Shown piece by piece: positions 1 through 9,155 of a stretch of 29,493 bases of DNA. The first letter of the stretch is position 1; every line of letters begins with the position of its first letter. The notes under the pieces are model-generated. The model was not told the DNA's origin. It ran no database searches and saw nothing but the letters and a program-made list of their open reading frames with translations. The stretch is taken from positions 1 to 29,493 of the IMG/VR virus record IMGVR_UViG_3300044516_000825, one strand, 5' to 3'. This stretch comes from a virus. The translations under genes were made by a program, and so were the position numbers.

Positions 1-2027
1 AGCAGCAGGACTTGCGCACCGCTCAGCAGGTCGATGTCATGTACATGGTCCACCCCAACGGCCATCCGTACAAGCTGTCGCGCACCAGCCTGACCTCGTT
101 CACCTGGACGAAGGTGACGTGGAAGGATGGCAACGCGCCGATGCAGCCGTCCAACATAACGGCCATTACCTGCACCAAGACCGGCGGCGGTAGCCCCTAC
201 ACCTTCACCTTCTCCGCGGTTCCGAAGCCGGGTGGCTTCACGACTGCCGACGACGTAGGGCGCACGCTGCGTTTCCACGACGGCGTGTACGAAATCACCA
301 CGGTATCCTCGACCACGGTTGTCATCGCTACTGAACTGAAGGTACTGGCCGACCCGGCAGGAAGCAGCGCGACCCCGGACTGGGCGCTCGGCCTGTTCTC
401 TGACACGGACGGCCCCCGCGCGGTAATCTTCCACGATGGCCGCCTGTGGTACGGCGGCTCGCGCACGGCCCCGGACGTGATCGTCGGCTCCATGTCGGAC
501 GACTACGACAACTTCTTCCGCGGCCTCGCCTACGGCGTAACGCCCACGATCAACGAGGACGACAAGTCGATCGTGAAGCGTGTGCAGGGCAAGCGCCTCC
601 AGACGATCATGTGGCTGGCCTCGCAGGCGGACTACATGGCGATCGGCTCGGCGGGCGGCGAGTTCCGCATGTTCTCGGCGGACAGCAGCGGGGTGTTGAC
701 GCCCAACACCGCGGTCATCCGCTCGGCCACGTACCGCGGCTCGGCGTACAAGACCCCGGTGCAGATCGACAACCAGATCATGTTCATCCAGTCGAACCTG
801 CGGGAACTGTTCGAACTGCGCTACGAGGTAGTCAAGGACAACTTCTCCTCGCGCAACCTCATGCTGTTGGCCGAGGACGTACCGGATAGCGACATCAACG
901 GGCGCGGTGGCATCCTGCGCATGGCGTACCAGGCCACTCCTGACAGCACTATCTGGATGGTGCATGGCGACGGCTCGCTGATCGGCCTCACCTACGAGCC
1001 TGACCAGAAGGTCATTGGCGTCCACCCGCACTCGATCGCCAACGGGCTCGCGCGGGTCGACGATATCGCGGTATGCCAGAATCCATCCTCGACTGCCCAC
1101 GAACTGTGGTTCCTGGCCACGATCGAGGTCGACGGCACGACGGAGCAGTACGTCTGCTACATGGACCAGCAGTACCGCCCGGCGCTGTCCTATGAGCGCG
1201 CCACGAACGACGAGAGGATCAGGGCGCTCGACGAAGCGTACTTCGTGGACCTGGGCCTCAAGCTCGACAACCCGGTCCTGATCGCCAGCTTCACCAAGGC
1301 GGCGCAGGGTGTGTTCACGGCCACGGCTCACGGCTTCGCGGACGGCGACCGCGTCAAGCTGCGCGCCCCGCAAGGCCCGTCAGAAATGGATCGCCTGTCC
1401 GCCATCGTGTCCGACAAGACCGCCAACACGTTTAAGCTCAAGGACGGCGACGGCAATTATATCAACACGACGGACTGGGACGACCTGGGCGACGTGGTCG
1501 ACCCGTCTACGACCAACTACAACTCCCCGCTCGTGCGCGAGGAAGTGACGACGATCACGGGCCTGGGCCATCTGGAAGGCTTGACCGTATCTGTTCTGGC
1601 GGACGGCATGGTTCATCCTGACGTTGTCGTGACCGGCGGCGAGATCGAGCTACAGCGCCGCGCCTCCATCGTAGCCGTGGGCCTGCCCTACAGCTACCGC
1701 GGCGAGACACAGCGCTTCACTGAAGGAGCCCGGATGGGTTCTGGTCAGGGCCAGCCTACGTCGATCGACAAGGTCTCCGTCGTGCTGCACAACACCGTGG
1801 GCGGGTCGTTCGGCGTGGGCAATGGCCTCGACCGGCACCTGTCTCCGCTCAACCTGCGCGAAGGCAACGGCCCCATGGATCAGTCGCCCCCGCTGTTCAC
1901 CGGCACCAAGGAGATTTCCGTGGAGGGTGGATGGGGTGTTGAGCCTACGGTCTACTTCGAAAACACCCAGCCGCTCCCGATGACCGTGCTGGCCGTGTGC
2001 CCGAGGCTCATGCTCAATGAAGGTTAG
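1..2027 (+). CDS. Tail tubular protein B-like (tail nozzle), 5' end outside the window
   Basis: The frame is open from the first bases of the window, and its first in-window start-like codon (TTG at 12) lies inside a conserved-looking stretch (QQVDVMYMVHPNGHPYKLSR), so the gene is cut and about 670 residues of its C-terminal part remain. That segment is familiar from podovirus proteins annotated as tail tubular protein B or stabilization protein. T7 gp12 is 794 aa and forms the lower tail nozzle. The rest is rich in beta-prone, Gly/Thr/Asp segments, as expected for a tail structural protein, with no enzymatic motif seen. It is followed by genes matching T7 13-14-15-16-17 in order, which supports a gp12-like role. 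The next gene starts inside its 3' end (11-nt overlap). The family call is from memory of the motif plus synteny. Confidence 0.72.
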   Translation, partial: QQDLRTAQQVDVMYMVHPNGHPYKLSRTSLTSFTWTKVTWKDGNAPMQPSNITAITCTKTGGGSPYTFTFSAVPKPGGFTTADDVGRTLRFHDGVYEITTVSSTTVVIATELKVLADPAGSSATPDWALGLFSDTDGPRAVIFHDGRLWYGGSRTAPDVIVGSMSDDYDNFFRGLAYGVTPTINEDDKSIVKRVQGKRLQTIMWLASQADYMAIGSAGGEFRMFSADSSGVLTPNTAVIRSATYRGSAYKTPVQIDNQIMFIQSNLRELFELRYEVVKDNFSSRNLMLLAEDVPDSDINGRGGILRMAYQATPDSTIWMVHGDGSLIGLTYEPDQKVIGVHPHSIANGLARVDDIAVCQNPSSTAHELWFLATIEVDGTTEQYVCYMDQQYRPALSYERATNDERIRALDEAYFVDLGLKLDNPVLIASFTKAAQGVFTATAHGFADGDRVKLRAPQGPSEMDRLSAIVSDKTANTFKLKDGDGNYINTTDWDDLGDVVDPSTTNYNSPLVREEVTTITGLGHLEGLTVSVLADGMVHPDVVVTGGEIELQRRASIVAVGLPYSYRGETQRFTEGARMGSGQGQPTSIDKVSVVLHNTVGGSFGVGNGLDRHLSPLNLREGNGPMDQSPPLFTGTKEISVEGGWGVEPTVYFENTQPLPMTVLAVCPRLMLNEG

Positions 2028-2421
2028 GTTCAGACCGCTGAAGGTGTCGGACTTCTACGAGATCGAGCTTCAGCCCCGCCATGCCGAGGCGCAGCCGGTG
2101 TTCCGCGCCAACCCCCTCGTGCTGCACTCGCTCACCGAAAGCCCGTTCTCTTTCGCAATGGAGGTCGACGGCAAGGCGGTGGCCGCGCTGGGACCGAACC
2201 AGTACCGCGAGATTTGGGCGTATTTGGGCGCGGATTTGCGCCGCCACATGGTGCGCCTCGTGCGCTACACCCGCGCCATGCTAAGCATGTACGGCAAATG
2301 CTGGGCCAGGGTGGACCGCACCAACTGCGACGGGGAGCGCTTCATGTTGCTATTGGGCCTCCGAAAGGTTAAAATGGCCGAGGAAGGCGTAATGGACGTT
2401 TGGGTTTACGATGCTGATTAA
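2017..2421 (+). CDS. T7 gp13-like internal virion protein A (GNAT-like fold)
   Basis: This 134-aa protein matches the 138-aa T7 gp13 in size, position and pattern. It opens with a short strand (MKVRFRPLKVSDFYEIE), has a central segment reading as 'does this value equal my own' in acetyltransferase style (FAMEVDGKAVAALG), a long helix with RLVRYTRAMLSMYG, and a closing block FMLLLGLRKVKM that resembles the last strand-helix of a GNAT fold. T7 gp13 is needed for virion assembly and DNA ejection and probably has no acetyltransferase activity. The start overlaps the tail gene and the end overlaps the next gene by 11 nt, so the three are translationally coupled. Assignment rests on synteny and fold-like pattern, not on a strong motif. 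Confidence 0.6.
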   Translation: MKVRFRPLKVSDFYEIELQPRHAEAQPVFRANPLVLHSLTESPFSFAMEVDGKAVAALGPNQYREIWAYLGADLRRHMVRLVRYTRAMLSMYGKCWARVDRTNCDGERFMLLLGLRKVKMAEEGVMDVWVYDAD

Positions 2422-2869
2422 GTACGGTCCCATGGCCGCCGTCTTTGCTGGCGTTCAAGCTGTCGGCTCCATTGCTGGCGGCTTGATGCAAAGCAACCAA
2501 GCCTACGACGAAGGCGTCTACAACCGCGACTTCTACAACTACCAGGCCGAGCAGGAGAAGATTGGTCTTAACCGCGATCTCGACGCACAAACGCGCGAGC
2601 GCACGGCCACGATCTCCCGCACGCGCGCCATCATGGCCGCGCAGGGCGGCGGCATGGACGGTGACTTCATCGCCTCGCGCGAGGGGCTATTCGAAACCCA
2701 GCGCCTCTCCCTGATCCAAGATAGCGAGGCGCGGCAGTCCGTCCTCCGCACCAAGGCCGGGTTTGCCATGAAGGCGGGCCAGCAGGCGGCGGATGCGGCG
2801 GTCATCAAGGGCTTCACGAACGCCATCCCCGGCATGACTTCTTTGTACGGTGAGGCCAAGAAGGCGTAA
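2411..2869 (+). CDS. T7 gp14-like internal virion protein B
   Basis: This is a 152-aa protein with a hydrophobic Ala/Gly-rich N-terminus (about residues 8-26, VFAGVQAVGSIAGGLMQ), a helical middle rich in Gln/Glu/Arg, and the segment AQGGGMDGDFIASREG seen in many podovirus internal virion proteins. T7 gp14 (196 aa) sits in the internal core and is ejected first to form a channel in the outer membrane. The hydrophobic N-terminal segment fits that membrane role. The ATG at 2411 overlaps the preceding gene; an alternative ATG is at 2432. The stop (TAA) shares its last base with the ATG of the next gene at 2869. Confidence 0.62.
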   Translation: MLIKYGPMAAVFAGVQAVGSIAGGLMQSNQAYDEGVYNRDFYNYQAEQEKIGLNRDLDAQTRERTATISRTRAIMAAQGGGMDGDFIASREGLFETQRLSLIQDSEARQSVLRTKAGFAMKAGQQAADAAVIKGFTNAIPGMTSLYGEAKKA

Positions 2870-5319
2870 TGGCGAACAAGTCGACCCGCCTCCCCGGCAC
2901 CGAGTTCGAAAGCACTGGCAACCGCGCCCGATCGGTAGCGTCGGGTAGCCCCGGCTCACCGGGCCTGAACCGCTCGATCGCCACGGACATTGGCGCGGGC
3001 GCGCTTGTGGCCATGGAGGCGTTGCAGAAGGTCAACGCCGAGCGCGATGCCGTGACGTCGGTGAAGGCTGAGAGCGCGTATGTTCTTGAGCGCGAAAAGA
3101 AAATGGCCGAACTCGACCCGATGGCCACGGACTATACCGAACGGGTCAAGCAGATTTGGGGTGACGGCAAGGACGCCATCGCAGCCGCAGGTCTTACGAC
3201 GCCTGCGGCGCAGGCCGACCTTGAGCGCCGCCTTGCCCGTCATGGGGCCAGCGCCGAGATCATTGGCATCAAGCTGCGCAAAGACGCGGTAAGCCGGGAG
3301 GGTCTGCTCACCGCCAAGGACAGCATGGACGCAGTCGGGGCCAAGATCAGGAATGATCCGGCCAACGCCAACGCCTACCTGTCCGAGTTCCAGGGCGGTA
3401 TGGAGCGCCTGAAGGGGGTCATGGACCCCAACCAGATGCGCGAGTTCGCCCGCACTTCTGCCGACAAGCTCGCGGCGGACCAGGTTATCGGCTACGCGGA
3501 GAAGGGCAACTTCAGCGCTGCGCGCAACGCACTTCAGTCTCAGGCCTCCCATCTTGGCACCGAGAAAGCGATCGCCCTGTCAAAGTATATTGACGACAGG
3601 CAAACCAAGGTACGTATCGACGGCGATCGTGCGCAGGCAGCTTCGGCCAACCTGCTCACCGCCCGCATGTACGACTGGGCGCATGGCCTTGGCCCGCCTG
3701 TCAGTCGTGAGGAAATCGACGCCAAGTTCAAGGGGACGCAGCAGTATGCGTCCATGGTCAGCGTATTTGGTTCGGCCACCGAGAAGCTGAAGAACCAGAA
3801 CGACCGCGAGTTCGACAAGATAATGGCCGATCATGCCGTAGATATTTCGGCACGTATCAGCGACGCGCAGGCGGGCAAGGGGCCGATGCCCTCGCGCGAG
3901 GAGATCGACGCGCTCAAGACGTGGCGGCAGTACGACGACCTGGTGAAGCAACACAACGCCACTGATATCGCCCAGCGCAGGATACGGGTAAAGACGGAAG
4001 AAGCGGTGGAGGCGGTGCGTACCGGAACCGCCAAGGACCAGGAGCAGGTTGACCTTGGCATCAAGGCCCTCATTGGCGACGTGCCGATCGGCAAGATCGC
4101 GATAGACGGCACCCCTGAACAGAGAGCCGTAGCCATTCAGGCCATGGCAAAGATCGGGGCAACCACCGGGATGCTCTACGGCGACTTCAAGAACTTGCTG
4201 GAGAACAGCGACAGCACGACCGACAAGTCCCGCGCCGGGCAAGTGGCCTTCGCCGCCGAGGCTGCGGACGATCTGGAGAACATGGCCCCGCGTGCGCTTG
4301 ACAACGCCAAGCTAAACCCCACGGGCACGCTGGCCATCGTGCGCAGCGAAGCCAAGCGCATGATCGAGCAAGGTATGCCGAAGTCTGAGGCGTACAAGCA
4401 GGCGGCTTCGACATACATGAGCAAGGGGCCGCTCACCCTCGCGGAGGAGAACGACCGCAAGGACGCGCTCAGGAAGAGCCTTGCAAAGATAGACCTTGGC
4501 AGTAAGGTTGAAGCGGCCATGACGTCCTGGGGTGAGCGCAACGTACCGTTCGTGAAGCTCCCCGGCCAGGACGTCGCCTTGCAGGGTGAGTGGAAGCGCG
4601 CGTATGAAACTGCCTTCATGCGCACCGGCAGCGCGGAGCAGGCCGAGGCGCTCGCCAAAACAACCTTGAACCAAATCTATGGCACGACCATGGTGGGCGC
4701 GGTTGGCAAGCCCCCAGACACCAATGTGGACGTGCTCCTCGCCCTCGTGAACCCCGGCATGGACCCCGCGGGCCGTCGCTGGCAGATCGCCCGTCGCCCT
4801 ATCGAGCGCTACTCCCCACCCAGTATGCGCGCCCTGCCGCAGAAAGATCAGGCGCGCATTTACCAGAACCAGATCGAGCCGGGCCTCAAGACCGCGGGTG
4901 TCAACTTGGTCAAGGACCCGAAGTTCCCCCACTTGTCATCCTACCGTTTGGTGGCCGACAACCAGACCGAGCAGGACTTGCGCGAACCGCGTAGGGTAAT
5001 CGACCCTCAAACGAAGCAAGTTAGGCTGGAGAAGGGTTTGCCGACCTATAAGGTGCAGGTTCTCCGCGTGGGCGGGGACGGCGAGTATTACGACGTTCCG
5101 GGCTTCCCGCGATATCGCCCGCCCACTGAGGCCGAAGTGCTACAGGACCCGACGTACATCGAGATCAATAACGCTCGCCTCATGAACGACATGAAGGCTC
5201 GTCAACAGAACCTCACCAACCAAACTGAAATCCGCACTCGCACGGAGCGCACTGGCCAGACCGCGCCGCGCCCGAGCCAGATGCCACAGCCGCTAATCGA
5301 GCCGAGAGGGAAGAAGTAA
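2869..5319 (+). CDS. T7 gp15-like internal virion protein C
   Basis: An 816-aa, mostly helical and highly charged protein lying between the gp14-like and gp16-like genes, where T7 encodes gp15 (747 aa). The family forms the periplasmic part of the ejection conduit together with gp16. I see no signal peptide, membrane segment or catalytic motif. The middle (about residues 250-500) is rich in heptad-like Ala/Leu/Lys/Glu patterns consistent with the long helical bundles of gp15. The C-terminus is a hydrophilic, Gln/Arg/Pro-rich tail. The start codon overlaps the previous stop by one base, and the stop is immediately followed by the next gene's TTG. Sequence similarity to T7 itself is not visible by eye, so the assignment is by position, size and character. 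Confidence 0.6.
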   Translation: MANKSTRLPGTEFESTGNRARSVASGSPGSPGLNRSIATDIGAGALVAMEALQKVNAERDAVTSVKAESAYVLEREKKMAELDPMATDYTERVKQIWGDGKDAIAAAGLTTPAAQADLERRLARHGASAEIIGIKLRKDAVSREGLLTAKDSMDAVGAKIRNDPANANAYLSEFQGGMERLKGVMDPNQMREFARTSADKLAADQVIGYAEKGNFSAARNALQSQASHLGTEKAIALSKYIDDRQTKVRIDGDRAQAASANLLTARMYDWAHGLGPPVSREEIDAKFKGTQQYASMVSVFGSATEKLKNQNDREFDKIMADHAVDISARISDAQAGKGPMPSREEIDALKTWRQYDDLVKQHNATDIAQRRIRVKTEEAVEAVRTGTAKDQEQVDLGIKALIGDVPIGKIAIDGTPEQRAVAIQAMAKIGATTGMLYGDFKNLLENSDSTTDKSRAGQVAFAAEAADDLENMAPRALDNAKLNPTGTLAIVRSEAKRMIEQGMPKSEAYKQAASTYMSKGPLTLAEENDRKDALRKSLAKIDLGSKVEAAMTSWGERNVPFVKLPGQDVALQGEWKRAYETAFMRTGSAEQAEALAKTTLNQIYGTTMVGAVGKPPDTNVDVLLALVNPGMDPAGRRWQIARRPIERYSPPSMRALPQKDQARIYQNQIEPGLKTAGVNLVKDPKFPHLSSYRLVADNQTEQDLREPRRVIDPQTKQVRLEKGLPTYKVQVLRVGGDGEYYDVPGFPRYRPPTEAEVLQDPTYIEINNARLMNDMKARQQNLTNQTEIRTRTERTGQTAPRPSQMPQPLIEPRGKK

Positions 5320-8300
5320 TTGCCGTTCGAAACGGAAGTCCAGCCGCTAGCACCGGAAGTCGTCGCGCGCTTCAACAAGCCGGAAGGGCAGGACGCTTCT
5401 CTCATGTCCCGCCTGGCGCAGCAGATCCGTGCCGCGTTCACATTGGAGAATTCGGTCGGCTCCGCGCTGAACGTTACCGGCCTGCCCGACCAGAACCTCG
5501 CGCAGACGGACCCCTTGGCCGCGGCGCTGTTCGACGCCGAGGAGTTCCTGTCCCCCGAGGAGAAGGCGTACAGCGACCGCTTCACCGGGGCCAACAGCTA
5601 CCGCGATATCGAGGCCATCCGCTTCAGGATCGCAGATGAGAAGGCGGCGCACGAGGCCATGGCCAGCGGTCCCCTGCCCGAGTGGCTGATCGGTACGGTC
5701 GCCGCGGTGGTCGATCCCACCACGGTCCTCCCCATGGCCGGTCCCCTCGTCAAGGGCGGCAGGGCGGCGGTGGCGCTGGGCTCGTTCGGGCGCGTGGGCG
5801 TATCCGCTGCGGCGGGCGCGGGCGTGCAGGAGGCCGTCCTGCAGGGCACACAGGTCAGCCGTACCGCCGAGGAGAGCGCGGCCAGTGTGCTGGGTGCCCT
5901 CATCGTGGGCGGCGCTATCGGCTCCGTGGCAGGCACGCTGGGGCGGCGCAAGCTTGCGCAGTTTACCAAGACCATGCAGGACGAGGTCCGCAAGAAGGTT
6001 GAGAGCGACATTACGCAGGTACTCCGTGCGTCCAGCCTGGGCGACCTGCCTCCCCCGAAGGCGGGCCTGTTCGACACCACCGCGGTAGGACGCTACCTCG
6101 ACGCCAACAACGCGCCGAACTTCACCCTGCCGCGTAACAACGTGGTCAAGGCAGCGGACAACGATATCCTGAACTACGTTGCCGAGACGCAGCCCAAACT
6201 GCTCGACGACGTCACTCGCCTGGCTACGGAAATCCAGAAGGCCGACGAGCGTATCTCCCGCCTTGAGGCCGACCCCACCACGCCCGTCACGCGTATGGTC
6301 ATGCCACGCGACCAGCTTACCATCGACCTGATGGACGCGCTGGCCAAGGAGGGCACGCCTGCAGCCAAGAAGCAACTGGCCGATATCCAGGAAAGCCTCC
6401 AGCCTGCCGTCACCCTCAACCGCCTTAAGCGCGAGAACGAAGACCTGATCGCGGAGTGGGAGGCAGCGGAAACCCGACTGGCCAAAACGATCGAGAAGAC
6501 CAAGAAGGCGATGGCCGAGATCGAGGCCAACCTCACGCCGAAGGACCGCGCCGAGGCCAGTCTGGAGATCGCCCGTCTGCAAGCCGCGTTCGAAAAGGAA
6601 CTGGCCGAGGGGCGCGACCCGCTGAAGCTGTACCCGCAGGGCGATCCTATGGACTGGCTGCGCGGCTTCGCGCGGTTCCCCGCCGAGCCCAAGGCGAAGG
6701 TCGAAGCGCCCAAGGTTGAGCCCCCGAAGGCGGGTGAACCTCCTGCGCCCAAGGACGCCTCGTCTGCGGCGGTTCCTCCAGAGCTTAAAGCCGAGCGGGG
6801 GTACGACTTCACCTCCCGTCTGCGCAGTTCGTTCATGGTCGCGGAGATCACCGCCTATCTGGCCAAGATTGGCCTCGCCATGCCGTCGCTCTACATGTCG
6901 ACGTCCATATTCGAAACCTCGCGCCGCGTCATCAACCGCTTCGCCTATACCGGCCTACTCCTCGACGACCACTTCAAGGGCGCTCGCCACGGCGACGACT
7001 TCGAAACCGAGGTCAAGATACTGGCCGAACCCATGATGGCGCAGATGGTTCACAACGTCAATACGGCGTGGGCGGACTATAAGCAGGCGGTCAAGGCGGG
7101 GGAAGCCCCCGAGCTAACGCGCGGGCAGTTCTACGACGCGATCGGCACGGCCATGACCGAGGGCGACATCGGCCCGCACAAGATCATTACGGACGCCGCC
7201 AAGGCTCAACGTCTGATCGACAAGCACTTCGCGGACCTGGCTGCCGAGTGGGCGGTCGGTGTGTTCAAGAACTCCGAAGCCGTGGCCAAGAAGATGGCGG
7301 GCAAGAGCCATCTTCAGCGCGTCTACCACCACGAGCGCATCAAAGCCAACCCTGTGGGGTGGAGGGAGTTGGTCAAGGACTACTTCCGTCGTCAGTCGGA
7401 CAAGCCGATCGCGGAAGATTTCCTGGATGAAATGGCCGACAGCGTCACCAGCAAAATCCTGGGCCAGCCTGACGGTCGCCTGCCCGGTAAGATAACCGTG
7501 CCGGAGGGTCGCGGGTCCGCCAAGGAGCGCACCTTCGATATTCCCGACAACTGGCGCACGGCGGACGGGCGCTACGGCATGAGCGACTTCGTCGACCGCA
7601 ACGTGGTCAACGTCATGGCGCGCTACATCCGCACCATGGCCGCCGACGTCGCCTACCAGAAGATCATGGGCGGGGACGAAGGCATCGCAGTCATCCTGGA
7701 GCAGTTGAAGCGTGAGCGGGATGACATGTTGACCGCGCTTGCGGAGAAATTCGACGCCAAGATGAGCGAAGGCCAGGCTCCCAAGCCCCGCGAGATCGCC
7801 GCGCTGAAAAAGAAGAACCTCCAGATCGAGGCCATGTACGAGCGTGATCGCAGCACGATCGAGGCGCTGGTGCATCGCATCCGCGGCACCGAGCCTGGCG
7901 GCACGATGGACCCGCGCTACGCGGGCGCTCGCACCGCGGCCAAGGTCATCAAGAACTCCAACATTCCCCTGCTCATGGGTTCGTCCCTGATCTCCCAGCT
8001 TCCAGACCTGGGGCGTTTGGTTATGTCCGAGGGCATCATGCGGACGTTCGGCGGGCTGGCTGGGCACTTCACAGACGGCTTCAAGTCCCTGAAAATGGCC
8101 AAGGCTGAAGGGCAGCGCGCAGGTACGATCAACGACATGCTCATGGGCGGGCGCGCGGGAACCCTGGCGGATATCGGGGACCAATACACCAACCAGTCGA
8201 AGGCCGAAATGATCTCGGGCCTGGTCGCCCACAAGTCGCTGGTGTTGTTCGGCGTGTCGCCGTGGAATACCTTTATCAAGAGCCATGCTTCCTACATGGG

Positions 8301-9138
8301 CGCGGATACCCTCCTGCGCCGGGTCGCGGCCATGGCGGATGGCAAGCCCCTCACCGAGGTACAGGCTGCACAGATGCGGGCATGGGGCATTGGAGACTAC
8401 GAGGTAGAGCTGATCGCCAAGGAGCGTGAGTTGTGGGGCGAGAATACCCGCGGCGCGTTCTTCTCCAACGCCGACCAGTGGAAGAACGTGGAGGCGCGCA
8501 ACGCTTTTGAGCGGGCCTTGCTGCGCTACATCGACGGCAACGTCCTGACGCCAGGTGCGACCGATCGCCCCCTATGGACGCAGGGTCCGGTGGGCTCCCT
8601 CATCACCCAGTTCCTGGGTTATGGTTTCGCCTCCCACACCCGCGTCCTGGTGGCCGGGCTCCAGCAGCGCGACGCCAACGCCCTGTCCTCCATGCTGGCC
8701 ATGGTCGGGCTGGGGATGATGGGTGTGGCCCTGCGCGATATTGTAGCAGACGGCGAGGTCAAGGAGCGCGACACCCGCATGTGGGTCCGGGAGGGCATCG
8801 ACCGCTCCGGTGTTCTTGCACACATGATGAACCTGGACAGCATCCTGGGCAAGGCCACTGGCATCAACGCGCAGCGCCTCCTCACCGGCCAGGAGGCAGA
8901 GCGCTTCCAGGGACGTAGCCTCGTGGGCCAACTCGGCGGCCCTACCGCGGCCACGATTGACAACACCGCCCGCGCCCTGCGGGGCCTGGCGGACGGTACT
9001 GTGACCGGGGCGGACGTCCACTCCGTCCGTAAGGTCATTATCTACAACAACTTCCTTGCGACACGGGGGCTATTTGACCGCGTGGAGGAGGGCATCGTCG
9101 ACCAGTACGGCCTGTCACCTCGACAGAACCCCCGCTAA
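5320..9138 (+). CDS. T7 gp16-like internal virion protein D (large ejection protein)
   Basis: This 1272-aa protein is the longest in the window and matches T7 gp16 (1318 aa) in place and length. gp16-type proteins are ejected into the periplasm and inner membrane and help pull DNA into the cell. Two Ala/Gly/Val-rich hydrophobic stretches occur near residues 125-165 and 185-210 (for example ALIVGGAIGSVAGTLG), followed by long coiled-coil-like regions and a Pro/Lys/Glu-rich linker near residue 450-490. More hydrophobic segments lie in the C-terminal third. I do not see the N-terminal lytic transglycosylase (SLT) motif of T7 gp16. The start is a TTG directly abutting the TAA of the previous gene, with no internal ATG before residue 28. 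Confidence 0.62.
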   Translation: MPFETEVQPLAPEVVARFNKPEGQDASLMSRLAQQIRAAFTLENSVGSALNVTGLPDQNLAQTDPLAAALFDAEEFLSPEEKAYSDRFTGANSYRDIEAIRFRIADEKAAHEAMASGPLPEWLIGTVAAVVDPTTVLPMAGPLVKGGRAAVALGSFGRVGVSAAAGAGVQEAVLQGTQVSRTAEESAASVLGALIVGGAIGSVAGTLGRRKLAQFTKTMQDEVRKKVESDITQVLRASSLGDLPPPKAGLFDTTAVGRYLDANNAPNFTLPRNNVVKAADNDILNYVAETQPKLLDDVTRLATEIQKADERISRLEADPTTPVTRMVMPRDQLTIDLMDALAKEGTPAAKKQLADIQESLQPAVTLNRLKRENEDLIAEWEAAETRLAKTIEKTKKAMAEIEANLTPKDRAEASLEIARLQAAFEKELAEGRDPLKLYPQGDPMDWLRGFARFPAEPKAKVEAPKVEPPKAGEPPAPKDASSAAVPPELKAERGYDFTSRLRSSFMVAEITAYLAKIGLAMPSLYMSTSIFETSRRVINRFAYTGLLLDDHFKGARHGDDFETEVKILAEPMMAQMVHNVNTAWADYKQAVKAGEAPELTRGQFYDAIGTAMTEGDIGPHKIITDAAKAQRLIDKHFADLAAEWAVGVFKNSEAVAKKMAGKSHLQRVYHHERIKANPVGWRELVKDYFRRQSDKPIAEDFLDEMADSVTSKILGQPDGRLPGKITVPEGRGSAKERTFDIPDNWRTADGRYGMSDFVDRNVVNVMARYIRTMAADVAYQKIMGGDEGIAVILEQLKRERDDMLTALAEKFDAKMSEGQAPKPREIAALKKKNLQIEAMYERDRSTIEALVHRIRGTEPGGTMDPRYAGARTAAKVIKNSNIPLLMGSSLISQLPDLGRLVMSEGIMRTFGGLAGHFTDGFKSLKMAKAEGQRAGTINDMLMGGRAGTLADIGDQYTNQSKAEMISGLVAHKSLVLFGVSPWNTFIKSHASYMGADTLLRRVAAMADGKPLTEVQAAQMRAWGIGDYEVELIAKERELWGENTRGAFFSNADQWKNVEARNAFERALLRYIDGNVLTPGATDRPLWTQGPVGSLITQFLGYGFASHTRVLVAGLQQRDANALSSMLAMVGLGMMGVALRDIVADGEVKERDTRMWVREGIDRSGVLAHMMNLDSILGKATGINAQRLLTGQEAERFQGRSLVGQLGGPTAATIDNTARALRGLADGTVTGADVHSVRKVIIYNNFLATRGLFDRVEEGIVDQYGLSPRQNPR

Positions 9139-9149
9139 TAGGATATACT
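9120..9149 (+). promoter_or_regulatory. Sigma70-type promoter in front of the tail-fibre gene
   Basis: TCGACA (9120-9125, five of six to TTGACA) and TATACT (9144-9149, five of six to TATAAT) are separated by 18 bp. The predicted transcription start, about seven bases past the -10, would fall at or next to the ATG of the fibre gene at 9156, so this promoter may give a leaderless mRNA. The AGGA at 9140-9143 could only serve read-through transcripts from upstream. Confidence 0.45.
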
Positions 9150-9155
9150 CCGACC

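Noticed and set aside
5347-6582. 411-aa leftward frame inside the gp16-like gene, and similar long antisense frames at 7114-8286 and 3580-4242
   Set aside because: They are frame shadows of GC-rich genes: translation is rich in Arg/Gly/His/Leu without domain pattern and there is no ribosome site.
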